A DNA stretch of 27,400 bases from JAATGA01 sp047605605 (GTDB taxonomy: Bacteria; Pseudomonadota; Alphaproteobacteria; Rhodobacterales; Rhodobacteraceae): assembly GCA_047605605.1 (NCBI GenBank), contig JASGFG010000051.1, forward strand, positions 1-27,400, given 5' to 3'. This document shows, one piece after another, positions 1 to 7,288 of the stretch (the first letter of the stretch is position 1; every line of letters begins with the position of its first letter). Below the pieces are notes generated by a model. That model was not told the origin of the DNA, made no database searches, and worked only from the letters and a program-made list of their open reading frames with translations. Both the position numbers and the translations under genes were made by a program.

Positions 1-358
<358 letters not shown>

Positions 359-546
359 CGGTGGCTCCCATCCGGTGGCATTGCCCCGGTATGGGCGCGG
401 GCGGCGTCGACGGCAAGGGGGTGCCGTGCCGCAGCGCGGGTTTTTGTCCGCCGTTTCCGGGCGCCATTAACCGGATCTTAGGCGTGAGACACGCAGGTTG
501 GGCCATCCCGCCCGACTCGGCCCCCTTTCCGGCACCGGAGGTTGCG

Positions 547-1269
547 ATGCCCGATCCCGTTCCGCGCCTGTCCACGCCGCCGTCGCTGCCCGTGCCGGCC
601 CTGAATGCCCTTCCGCTGCAAGGGGTCACCATCCTCGCGGTGGAAGACAGCCGTTTCGCATCCGAGGCGATCCGCCTGATGTGCCGGCGGACGGGCGCGC
701 GGCTGCGGCGGGCCGAAACGCTGGCCGATGCGGGGCGGCACCTGCATGTCTATCGCCCCGATGCGGTGATCGTGGATCTGGGCCTGCCCGACGGCAGGGG
801 AGAGGGGCTGATCCACCACCTGTCGCTGTCGCCGCGCCGCCCGGATCTGGTCCTGGGCATGTCGGGCGATGCGGGGGGGCGCGATATGGCGCTGCTGGCC
901 GGGGCGGACGGGTTTCTGGAAAAGCCGCTGGCCTCGCTGGACGCCTTTCGTCAGGCATTCGCGGGGCTGATCCGCCTTCCCTTCGGGGAGGAGGACAGGG
1001 CCGTCCTGCCGCCGCCCGATCGGCTGGCGCTGCGCGACGACCTGCACCGCGCGGCGGGGCTGGTGGCGGCGGGGCCGGATGCGGTCGGCCGGCGGTATCT
1101 GCGCGGCTTTCTGGGCGGCATCGCGCGCGCCGCCGATGATCCCGTCCTGGCCGAGGCCGCCCGTGCCGCCGAGGGGCGAGAGGGGATGGACCGCCTGGCC
1201 CAGGTGCTGTCGCAACGGCTGAAAAAGGCGGCCGGGGATTTTCCGCGAGGCGAGATGCCGCTGTCCTGA
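547..1269 (+). CDS. Stand-alone response regulator (REC domain, no DNA-binding domain)
   Basis: A 240-residue protein with a receiver domain at about residues 26-142. It has the acidic pair E33/D34 (AVEDS), the phospho-acceptor D77 in VIVDLGLPDG, the switch serine S106 in GMSGD and the conserved K126 in LEKPL. The C-terminal 95 residues are alanine- and arginine-rich and look helical, with no recognisable helix-turn-helix, GGDEF or kinase domain, so output is probably by protein contact. The start is the ATG at 547, preceded by GGAGG five bases upstream. The frame stays open further upstream, but that extension is proline/arginine-rich and not protein-like. No histidine kinase is adjacent, so the partner is unknown. 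It converges on the amidohydrolase gene. Confidence 0.82.
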   Translation: MPDPVPRLSTPPSLPVPALNALPLQGVTILAVEDSRFASEAIRLMCRRTGARLRRAETLADAGRHLHVYRPDAVIVDLGLPDGRGEGLIHHLSLSPRRPDLVLGMSGDAGGRDMALLAGADGFLEKPLASLDAFRQAFAGLIRLPFGEEDRAVLPPPDRLALRDDLHRAAGLVAAGPDAVGRRYLRGFLGGIARAADDPVLAEAARAAEGREGMDRLAQVLSQRLKKAAGDFPRGEMPLS

Positions 1270-1274
1270 GCGGG

Positions 1275-1289
1275 GGCAGGGGCCCTGCC
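1275..1289. terminator. Hairpin between convergent genes
   Basis: GGCAGGG and CCCTGCC form an inverted repeat around one central G in the 31-base gap between the convergent response regulator and amidohydrolase stops. There is no T-run, so it would be a weak or factor-assisted terminator usable from both sides. Confidence 0.35.
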
Positions 1290-1300
1290 GCGGCCCGCCC

Positions 1301-2407
1301 CTACAGCCCCGCCGCCCGCGCCTGTTCCTGCAACAGGGTCGAGACATGGGCGTCGAACCGTGCATCCGGCTGGCGCCCGCGCAGCGTGTCGGCCAGCGGA
1401 TCGGGCGCGGTGATGCGGCTGCCCGACAATTGCTCCAGCACAGCATGTCCGCAAAAGGGGACGTGGACCTCGGAATAGCCGCCCTCATGCACCATGAGCA
1501 GGCGTCCGTCGCAAAGTGCGTCCGCGGCCTGCATGGTCAGGGCGGTCAGCGTGCGAAAGGTGTCGGCCGTGGCCAGCATCCGCCCCAGCGGATCGACGGC
1601 CGAGGCATCATAGCCGCAGGCGACCACGATGGCATCGGGGGCAAAGCGGCGCAGCGCGGGCAGGACCAGACGCTCCATCGCCTCGACATATCCGCTGTGC
1701 CCGGTGCCGGGCGGCAGCGGGATGTTCAGGTTAAACCCTTCGCCCGCGCCCCGGCCCCGGTCGGTCGCGGCGCCGGTGTCCAGCGGATAGTTCCGGTCCT
1801 GATGCAGCGAAATGGTCAGAACCTCGGGGTCTTCGTAAAAGATCGCCTCGGTTCCGTTGCCGTGGTGGACATCCCAGTCGACCACCGCCACGCGCCGAAC
1901 CAGCCCCGCGGCCTGCGCGGCGCGGATGGCGATGGCGATATTGGCCAGCAGACAGAATCCGTTCGGAAAATCCGGCAGGCAATGGTGCCCCGGGGGGCGC
2001 GACAGGGCATAGGCGTTCCGGGCCCGCCCGGTCAGAACGGCCTGCAACCCCTCGACCGCCAGACCGGCGGACAGCGCGGCGATCTGGAACCCGCCGCGGC
2101 CAAAGGGGGTGCGCAGCCCCAGCTCGCCCCCGCCCGCATCGGACAGGCGGCGGAACTCGGCCAGATAGCTTTCGGGATGGACCCGGCGCAGGTCGTCCCA
2201 CTCGGCAGGCGCGGCGCGCAGCGGCAGCAGATCGTCGATCAGGCCCGTCGCCTCGACCAGGTTCTTCAGCCGCCGCTTGGTCTCGGGGCTTTCGGGCAGC
2301 CCACCTGCCGCCAGCGGCTGCACCAGCCCGCCGACCGGCAGGGTAAAGGCATAGTTGCCGCCCGAATGCCAGAAACAGCGTTCGTCGGACAGAAAGGCGG
2401 TGGTCAT
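1301..2407 (-). CDS. Histone deacetylase family protein (class II HDAC-like amidohydrolase)
   Basis: A zinc amidohydrolase of the arginase/deacetylase fold, 368 residues, close in length and motif order to bacterial HDAC-like amidohydrolases (HDAH). Visible motifs are PETKRRL near the N-terminus, SRPPGHH with the catalytic histidine pair H141/H142, VVDWDVHHGNGT with zinc ligands D179 and H181, GYDASAVDPLGRM with the third ligand D267, and the active-site tyrosine Y311 in HEGGYSEVHVPFCG. Substrates in bacteria are probably acetylated small molecules, such as acetylpolyamines, or lysines on proteins. The sequence cannot decide which. The start is the ATG at 2407, behind a purine-rich GGGAGGGAG. 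An ATG 96 bases further upstream gives a non-conserved extension. It is divergent from the DUF167 gene. Confidence 0.9.
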   Translation of the reverse strand: MTTAFLSDERCFWHSGGNYAFTLPVGGLVQPLAAGGLPESPETKRRLKNLVEATGLIDDLLPLRAAPAEWDDLRRVHPESYLAEFRRLSDAGGGELGLRTPFGRGGFQIAALSAGLAVEGLQAVLTGRARNAYALSRPPGHHCLPDFPNGFCLLANIAIAIRAAQAAGLVRRVAVVDWDVHHGNGTEAIFYEDPEVLTISLHQDRNYPLDTGAATDRGRGAGEGFNLNIPLPPGTGHSGYVEAMERLVLPALRRFAPDAIVVACGYDASAVDPLGRMLATADTFRTLTALTMQAADALCDGRLLMVHEGGYSEVHVPFCGHAVLEQLSGSRITAPDPLADTLRGRQPDARFDAHVSTLLQEQARAAGL

Positions 2408-2544
2408 GGCAAGCTCCCTCCCCTGGGTTGCGGTCAGGTTAGGCGCGCGCCACAGTGCTTGACCAGAGCTGAGATGCAAAGGGGCCGCCAGGATGCCGGG
2501 CAACGAAAACGGATGCGGGACAAAGGCCCGCGCAGACCGCGACC

Positions 2545-2829
2545 ATGGATGAGTCCCCGGCAGATCGCGTTGCCGGGGCGCGGGGTGACTGGGCCGATCT
2601 GGCGGTGCCGGGTGCGGAATTTGCCCTGCGCGTCACCCCCGGCGCGCGGCGAAATGCCCTGACGATGGAAGGGCGGGCGATCCGCATCGCCGTGACCGCC
2701 CCGCCCGAGGATGGCAAGGCGAATGCCGCCGTCGCCGCCGCGCTGGCCCACGCGCTTGGAGTGGCGAAATCGCGGCTGACCCTGATCCGGGGGGCCACGG
2801 CGCGCGACAAACTTTTTCGACTGGACTGA
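2545..2829 (+). CDS. DUF167 (YggU-type) family protein
   Basis: A 94-residue protein of the DUF167 family. It has the family's RVTPGARRNAL segment (about 29-39), then PPEDGKANAAVAAALAHAL and the closing GATARDKLF. The family is small, widespread and of unknown biochemical function. In many bacteria it sits beside yggT or proC, but not here. The ATG at 2545 has no obvious Shine-Dalgarno sequence, so the true start may differ by a few codons. A dispersed hairpin repeat follows directly after the stop. Confidence 0.85.
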   Translation: MDESPADRVAGARGDWADLAVPGAEFALRVTPGARRNALTMEGRAIRIAVTAPPEDGKANAAVAAALAHALGVAKSRLTLIRGATARDKLFRLD

Positions 2830-2830
2830 T

Positions 2831-2885
2831 CCCCCTCTTTCTGGACCTAAATATCCCGGGGGTCCGGGGGCTGGCCCCCGGTCCG
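2831..2885 (+). repeat. Dispersed intergenic hairpin repeat, type A, copy 1
   Basis: It contains the core 'aaatatcccgggggtccggggg' (given here only as its position, 2849-2870) and the arm CCGGGGG (2864-2870), complementary to CCCCCGG (2875-2881). A similar unit lies at 16737-16791. Related type B copies are at 10288-10353 and 20163-20229. It sits 2 bases after the DUF167 stop. A second small hairpin, GTCCG-TCG-CGGAC (2881-2893), follows. Confidence 0.7.
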
Positions 2886-2949
2886 TCGCGGACACCGGAA
2901 ATGACTTTCAAGCCTTGACTCCTTTCCCGCCAGACGTTCCGATCCGCCC

Positions 2950-3678
2950 ATGCCGCAGCGCCGCAATCCCCGCATCCTTGACCTGACGTCCGAACTGGTT
3001 GCCAGCATCGAATGCCCCTTGCCGAACCGTGACGACGAATCCGGCAAGGCGCGGCTGTCGGAGGCCGAATACGAACACCACGCCCGCGCCCTACTGGACC
3101 AGGGGCCGGACGGGCCGATCTGGCTGTTCGCCTATGGCTCGCTGATCTGGAACCCGGCTTTCGAGCATGACCACCATGTGATCGCCACCGTCCACGGCTA
3201 TCGCCGGTCTTTCTGCATGGATCTGACCGGCTGGCGGGCGACACCGGAACAGCCCGGCCTGATGATGGCGCTGGACCGGGGCGGGGCCTGCACCGGGCTG
3301 GCCTATCGGCTGACCCCCGGCGACCGGCAGGCGCAGATGGTGCGCCTGTTGCAGCGCGAGGTGCCCTTTGCCGATGGCCTGCCCTGGGTGCGCTGGCTGA
3401 ACGCGCGGGCGAAGGGCGACACATTTCGCGCGCTGGTGTTCTATGCCGCGCCGCGGGTCGATCCCGGCCGCTATCTGATACGCCTGGGCGAGGCGGAACA
3501 GGCCGACCGGCTGGCCATCGCCTGCGGGCACATGGGCAGCTGCGCCGCCTATCTGATGAACACGGTCCAGCATCTGGAACAGGCAGGCATCCACGACGCC
3601 TATTTGTGGCGGCTGCAAGGGATGGTGGCCGACAGGATCAGATCGGCCCCGCTTGCCGCGCCCCCTGCGACCGGCTAG
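2950..3678 (+). CDS. ChaC-like gamma-glutamylcyclotransferase
   Basis: A 242-residue cytosolic enzyme of the ChaC family, which cleaves glutathione to 5-oxoproline and Cys-Gly. The diagnostic substrate-binding motif is FAYGSLIWNP (60-69), followed by GYRRSFCMDLTGWRAT. The likely catalytic glutamate is E137 in LLQREVPF. The C-terminal QHLEQAGIHDAYLWRLQ matches the family end. Relative to E. coli ChaC there are about 50 extra N-terminal residues. The start at 2950 is the first ATG in frame and lacks a Shine-Dalgarno sequence. A TTGACT at 2915-2920 upstream could place the transcript start almost on the ATG. The gene ends 34 bases before proS and may share its transcript. Confidence 0.88.
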   Translation: MPQRRNPRILDLTSELVASIECPLPNRDDESGKARLSEAEYEHHARALLDQGPDGPIWLFAYGSLIWNPAFEHDHHVIATVHGYRRSFCMDLTGWRATPEQPGLMMALDRGGACTGLAYRLTPGDRQAQMVRLLQREVPFADGLPWVRWLNARAKGDTFRALVFYAAPRVDPGRYLIRLGEAEQADRLAIACGHMGSCAAYLMNTVQHLEQAGIHDAYLWRLQGMVADRIRSAPLAAPPATG

Positions 3679-3712
3679 GAACGGCAAAACCGTTTCGTCC
3701 GAGGAGGCCCCG

Positions 3713-5050
3713 ATGCGTCTGTCCCGCTATTTCCTGCCCGTGCTGAAGGAAAACCCGGCCGAGGCGCAGATCGTCAGCCACCGCTACATGCTGCGCGCCG
3801 GTATGATAAAGCAGCAGGCGGCGGGGATCTATTCCTGGCTGCCGCTCGGCTATCGCGTGCTGAAGCGGATCGAGCAGATCGTGCACGAGGAACAGATCCG
3901 CGCCGGGCACATCCCGCTGCTGATGCCGACGCTGCAACCGGCCGACCTGTGGCGCGAATCCGGCCGCTATGACGACTACGGCCAGGAAATGCTGCGCATC
4001 AAGGACCGCCACGACCGCGACATGCTGTATGGCCCCACGAACGAGGAGATGATCACCGACATCTTCCGCAGCCATGTCAACAGCTACAAGGACCTGCCGC
4101 TGACGCTGTATCACATCCAGTGGAAGTTCCGCGACGAGGTTCGCCCTCGGTTCGGCGTGATGCGGGGCCGCGAGTTCCTGATGAAGGACGGCTACAACTT
4201 CGACGTGGACCGCGACGCGGCGCTGCACGCCTACAACCGCCACATGGTCAGCTATCTGCGCACCTATGAACGTATGGGCCTGACCGCCATTCCGATGCGC
4301 GCGGCCTCCGGTCCCATCGGCGGCGACAACACGCATGAATTCCTGGTGCTGGCCTCGACCGGCGAATCCGAGGTGTTCTATGACAGCGCCGTGACCGACC
4401 TGAAGCTGGGGAACCGCCAGATCGACTATGACGACCGCGCGCAGGTGGCCGCGGTCTGTCAGGAGTTCACGACGCTTTACGCCCGCACCGACGAAACCCA
4501 CGATGCCGCACTGTTCGACCAGATCCCCGAGGATCGCCGCAAGGTCGGCCGCGGCATCGAGGTCGGACAGATCTTCTATTTCGGCACGAAATACTCCGAG
4601 GCGATGGGGGCCACGGTCGTCACCGCCGACGGCAGCCGCGTGCCGGTGGAAATGGGATCGCACGGGATCGGCGTGTCGCGACTGCTGGGCGCGATCATCG
4701 AGGCCAGCCACGACGACAAGGGCATCATCTGGCCCGAGGGCGTGACGCCTTTCCCGGTCGGCATCGTCAACCTGAAACAGGGCGATGCCGCGACCGACAG
4801 CGCCTGCGCCGCGATCTATCAGACGCTGATCGCCAAGGGGCTGGAGCCGCTTTACGACGACCGCGACGAACGTGCGGGGGCGAAATTCGCGACGATGGAC
4901 CTGATCGGCCTGCCGTGGCGCATCACCGTCGGCCCGCGCGGACTGGCCACCGGCCGGGTGGAACTGACCAGCCGCGCGACGGGCGAGAGCGAGGAGCTGA
5001 GCCCCGAAGCCGCGGTGGCGAAGATCGAGGCGATCTACGCCGGACGCTGA
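3713..5050 (+). CDS. proS: Prolyl-tRNA synthetase, short bacterial type without editing insertion
   Basis: A class II aminoacyl-tRNA synthetase that charges tRNA-Pro in the cytosol. At 445 residues it is the compact form typical of alphaproteobacteria. The roughly 180-residue INS editing domain of E. coli ProS is absent between motifs 2 and 3. Visible elements are the start MRLSRYFLPVLKENPAEA, the proline-pocket loop YGPTNEEMITD, motif 2 (FRDEVRPRFGVMRGREFLMK), motif 3 (GSHGIGVSRLLGA) and a C-terminal anticodon-binding domain ending in IEAIYAGR. The start is the ATG at 3713, preceded by GAGGAGG. The upstream in-frame residues are not conserved. A strong terminator follows four bases after the stop. 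Confidence 0.96.
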   Translation: MRLSRYFLPVLKENPAEAQIVSHRYMLRAGMIKQQAAGIYSWLPLGYRVLKRIEQIVHEEQIRAGHIPLLMPTLQPADLWRESGRYDDYGQEMLRIKDRHDRDMLYGPTNEEMITDIFRSHVNSYKDLPLTLYHIQWKFRDEVRPRFGVMRGREFLMKDGYNFDVDRDAALHAYNRHMVSYLRTYERMGLTAIPMRAASGPIGGDNTHEFLVLASTGESEVFYDSAVTDLKLGNRQIDYDDRAQVAAVCQEFTTLYARTDETHDAALFDQIPEDRRKVGRGIEVGQIFYFGTKYSEAMGATVVTADGSRVPVEMGSHGIGVSRLLGAIIEASHDDKGIIWPEGVTPFPVGIVNLKQGDAATDSACAAIYQTLIAKGLEPLYDDRDERAGAKFATMDLIGLPWRITVGPRGLATGRVELTSRATGESEELSPEAAVAKIEAIYAGR

Positions 5051-5053
5051 GGT

Positions 5054-5079
5054 AAAAGGGGGCGGAACGCCCCCTTTTT
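5054..5079. terminator. Bidirectional intrinsic terminator
   Basis: AAAAGGGGGC pairs with GCCCCCTTTT across a GGAAC loop, with five Ts on the plus side and four As on the other. It therefore reads as a rho-independent terminator in both directions, serving proS (+) and the convergent membrane protein gene (-). Confidence 0.9.
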
Positions 5080-5089
5080 CATGCGCAGA

Positions 5090-5830
5090 TCAAAGGGGCA
5101 CGGGGGCCGCGTCGACATCCGGCATCTGGTCCTTGGGATAGGCGCGCTGAAAGGCGCGGACAAGGATCACCACCGTCATGACGCTGGACAGGCTGCCCAT
5201 AAAGACGAAGGCGGCGCTGTAGCCATAGGATGCTGCCTTTTCCATGTTCTGCGGCAAGAGTGGCCCAAGCACGAAGATATTCACGGCAATCAGCAGAAGC
5301 GTGTAAAGGCCCGGGAACAGCAGCAGCTGCATCGCGACGCGCAATCCCGTCTTGCGGCCCGCCTGCCACGCGCGGCCCGGCGACAGGGGCAGGGCGCTGG
5401 CGGTTGCGAGAAGGATCGTTCCGGCCGCCGACAGCAGCAACCACATCAGCGTCACACCGCCCAGCACGGTTGTGCCGAGCCTGATTGCCACCGCATCCGG
5501 GCCGTTGGGGATCAGCATGAACGCGGCGATGAGCGGCGGAAGGACCGCGACCGCGGTAAACAGCAGCGAGATCAGGACGAACCGCCCCATCCGCTCCTTC
5601 GGCAATGCCACCCCGGCGGGGGGCCTGACCTGTCCCAGCCAGTTGATCGGCATGCCGAACAGGATCTGCCGGTGCAGCGTATAGACGAGGATGCACTGGA
5701 TCGCGAAGCTGCTGCCTTGGGACGTCTGGCCGATGAAGATATCTATCGCCGCCATCGCGGCCGCCAACAGCGCCAGCAGCCGCAAATTGTCGCGGATGGC
5801 GCGCAGGATGTGACGCGGCAGGCTTTCCAT
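5090..5830 (-). CDS. Six-helix integral membrane protein of unknown function
   Basis: A 246-residue inner-membrane protein that I do not recognise. Hydrophobic segments lie near residues 17-35, 40-58, 83-106, 117-147 (long, possibly two), 164-190 and 203-226. The ends are polar (MESLPRHILRAIRDN at the start, a proline/aspartate tail at the end). There is no signal peptide with a cleavage site, no ATP-binding motif and no conserved charged pair that would suggest a known transporter class. The start at 5830 is the first ATG directly before the hydrophobic region, with GGGAAA just upstream. The open frame before it is arginine-rich noise. It has its own good promoter candidate at 5861-5890. It is a gene with high confidence, but its role is unknown. 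Confidence 0.75.
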   Translation of the reverse strand: MESLPRHILRAIRDNLRLLALLAAAMAAIDIFIGQTSQGSSFAIQCILVYTLHRQILFGMPINWLGQVRPPAGVALPKERMGRFVLISLLFTAVAVLPPLIAAFMLIPNGPDAVAIRLGTTVLGGVTLMWLLLSAAGTILLATASALPLSPGRAWQAGRKTGLRVAMQLLLFPGLYTLLLIAVNIFVLGPLLPQNMEKAASYGYSAAFVFMGSLSSVMTVVILVRAFQRAYPKDQMPDVDAAPVPL

Positions 5831-5860
5831 GCGTTTCCCGTGCTGAACCGTGCCTGCGAA

Positions 5861-5890
5861 CACTAGGGCGAGGTCCGGCAGGATGACAAG
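5861..5890 (-). promoter_or_regulatory. Promoter candidate for the six-helix membrane protein
   Basis: Read on the minus strand: TTGTCA (5890-5885), an 18-base spacer, then CTAGTG (5866-5861). The -35 matches TTGACA at five of six positions, and the -10 is of the CTAnnn type. The predicted transcript start would be about 25 bases before the ATG. Confidence 0.5.
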
Positions 5891-6103
5891 CGCGTGATGC
5901 GTTCCCGATCCATGCCGAGGCGGGCCCGGGCGTCCATGCCGTCCATGACAGGCGACGGACCTGCCGGCAGCCCTGCATCGGCGGGGCGCGCCGCGATTCG
6001 TCGCTAAACCGCCGCGCGTTGCCGTGCGAGCGGGCTGTCTTTCGCCTTGTCGCGACATGATGCCCAGCCGGAGCATATCGGCAGGGGATTGCCGCCTTCA
6101 CCC

Positions 6104-6126
6104 GGAAAGGGGCGCGGTCCCTTTCC
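6104..6126. terminator. Perfect hairpin downstream of the sorting-signal protein gene
   Basis: GGAAAGGG (6104-6111) pairs with CCCTTTCC (6119-6126) around GCGCGGT. It lies about 100 bases past the stop of the minus-strand gene above it and has no long T-run. A terminator or processing stem is possible. Confidence 0.35.
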
Positions 6127-6226
6127 TGCGGATCACGCGGCATTTCGCCTGCCTCAGCCCTCGGCGGAGCGAAGCAGAGGAGTGCCGCCACACCCTTTCA
6201 TCGCGGACAAGGGCCCGCTGCCCGCT

Positions 6227-7054
6227 TTAGCGGCGGCGCAGCGAAGCCAGGCCCAGAACCGCCGTGGTCAGCAGGATGAAGGGCACGGGAGCGGGAACCG
6301 AGGAGGGCACATTGCCCCCACCGCCGCCGCCTCCGTTACCACCGCCACCTCCGTTACCGCCGGGCCAGCCGCCGCCCCCGCCGCCGGGCCAGCCCCCACC
6401 GCCGCCCCGTGTCAGGCTCGCGACATCGCCGGGCTGCGCGCCGTTCGTCCAGGCGGCCGGCACGGGTTGATACGAGGGGGTGTCAGAGTTGCTCCACCCC
6501 GTTCCGACGGCGCTGCCTTCCTTGACCAGATAGGCGACCGGGCAGGGCAACAGGCTGCACAGCGGCATCCCGAACAGCGCCGGCATATAGGCGCGCGTGA
6601 CCGAGGCGATCGGCTCGGGAAAGCTGGCGGCAAGCCAGACCCGCTGCATCCCGGCCTGTTCACCCGGACCATAGCCCGCCGAGAAGCCGGAGATCAGATG
6701 TTGCGCCCGTCCGTCGGGCAGCAGATAGAAGGTCCAGCCGTCGAACAGGTCGGGACGCCGGACCAGCGCATCATGCAGCAGCGGCCCGTCGCCCAGATCG
6801 GCCGAGGGCAGCCTGTCGGAAATGTCCGAAATCGCCCGGATCAGCCGGTCGTCGTCGGTGTGTTGCGTAGGCTGCTGCGGCGCGGGCATCGAAACCCGGT
6901 CGTAGTCCTGCAACTGGAACACCGAGGCCAGGTCCATCGACAGGATATGCGACGACACAGGCGTCTGCGGATAAGCCGCGGGATAGACAACATCAGCCCT
7001 GACGGCCGAACTGGCGGCCAGAACTGCGAAACACGCAAGAACTGATTTACGCAC
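6227..7054 (-). CDS. Secreted glycine-rich protein with PEP-CTERM/VPLPA-like sorting signal
   Basis: A 275-residue exported protein of unknown function. Residues 1-20 form a signal peptide (MRKSVLACFAVLAASSAVRA, likely cleaved before D21). Residues 21-210 have no domain I know. A tryptophan/glycine low-complexity stretch fills 217-248 with units like GGWPGG and NGGGGG. The C-terminus is a three-part sorting signal: VPAPVP (253-258), a hydrophobic helix (259-270) and the arginine cluster RRR. This pattern is typical of exosortase or rhombosortase substrates, which are anchored, cleaved and surface-exposed, often with matrix polysaccharide. I chose the GTG at 7054 because GAGGGA precedes it and it gives a normal signal peptide. 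An ATG at 7081 adds nine residues and has no well-placed ribosome site. No exosortase gene is visible here. Confidence 0.72.
   Translation of the reverse strand: MRKSVLACFAVLAASSAVRADVVYPAAYPQTPVSSHILSMDLASVFQLQDYDRVSMPAPQQPTQHTDDDRLIRAISDISDRLPSADLGDGPLLHDALVRRPDLFDGWTFYLLPDGRAQHLISGFSAGYGPGEQAGMQRVWLAASFPEPIASVTRAYMPALFGMPLCSLLPCPVAYLVKEGSAVGTGWSNSDTPSYQPVPAAWTNGAQPGDVASLTRGGGGGWPGGGGGGWPGGNGGGGGNGGGGGGGNVPSSVPAPVPFILLTTAVLGLASLRRR
6311..6406 (-). repeat. Glycine/tryptophan-rich low-complexity coding repeat
   Basis: This stretch encodes residues 217-248 of the secreted protein: runs of glycine broken by WP and N (GGGGGWPGG, GGNGGGGG). On the plus strand it appears as runs of ccg/cca triplets. 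Such tracts vary in length by slippage and often act as flexible linkers before an anchor. Confidence 0.8.
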
Positions 7055-7116
7055 GACTTCCCTCACTACAGCACGACGCATGACTGGCGGCGCCTGCTCC
7101 CTCGAAGTTTCACTTT

Positions 7117-7138
7117 GCCAGCTTCTTTTTGAACTGGC
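7117..7138. promoter_or_regulatory. Hairpin/operator-like inverted repeat at a promoter
   Basis: GCCAG-C-TTC, five Ts, then GAA-CTGGC: eight pairs with one bulged C. It touches the -10 and the predicted transcript start of the minus-strand secreted-protein gene. It could be an operator or a 5' leader stem. Confidence 0.4.
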
Positions 7139-7165
7139 TATATTTACGCAAGGTTAATTCACCAA
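7137..7165 (-). promoter_or_regulatory. Promoter candidate for the secreted glycine-rich protein
   Basis: On the minus strand: TTGGTG (7165-7160), a 17-base spacer, then TATAGC (7142-7137). The surrounding DNA is clearly richer in A/T than the rest of the window. The predicted 5' leader is about 75 bases. Confidence 0.5.
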
Positions 7166-7227
7166 GTGTTGCGGGAAAGATCGTTTCTGTCTCTGCCACA
7201 ACACAGGGCCGATCACGCGAACAGGGG

Positions 7228-7256
7228 TTGACCTGCCGCGCCGGCCTGCCCACTGT
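7228..7256 (+). promoter_or_regulatory. Promoter candidate for lolC/E-lolD
   Basis: TTGACC, a 17-base spacer, then CACTGT, ending 32 bases before the GTG start. The -35 is good and the -10 is weak, as is common in GC-rich alphaproteobacteria. Confidence 0.35.
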
Positions 7257-7288
7257 GCCCCGCCAAAAAACACCCCCCGGAGCAGCTC

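Larger units (their letters stand above)
5831..6226. other. 396-base intergenic region
   Basis: It lies between two minus-strand genes. It holds the promoter candidate at 5861-5890 and a perfect 8-bp hairpin at 6104-6126. I see no convincing gene in it. Open frames on both strands are arginine/proline-rich and are continuations or antisense shadows of neighbouring genes. Confidence 0.5.

Noticed and set aside
361..546. N-terminal extension of the response regulator
   Set aside because: Proline/arginine-rich, before a clear GGAGG-ATG pair at 537-549, and overlapping the region upstream of mce.
6311..6406. CRISPR-like or non-coding tandem repeat
   Set aside because: It is in frame and codes for the glycine/tryptophan tract; there are no spacers or direct repeats of CRISPR length.
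6047..7045. 332-codon plus-strand frame antisense to the secreted protein
   Set aside because: Its proline/alanine runs are the complement of the glycine tract; the minus-strand gene has signal peptide, sorting signal and promoter.
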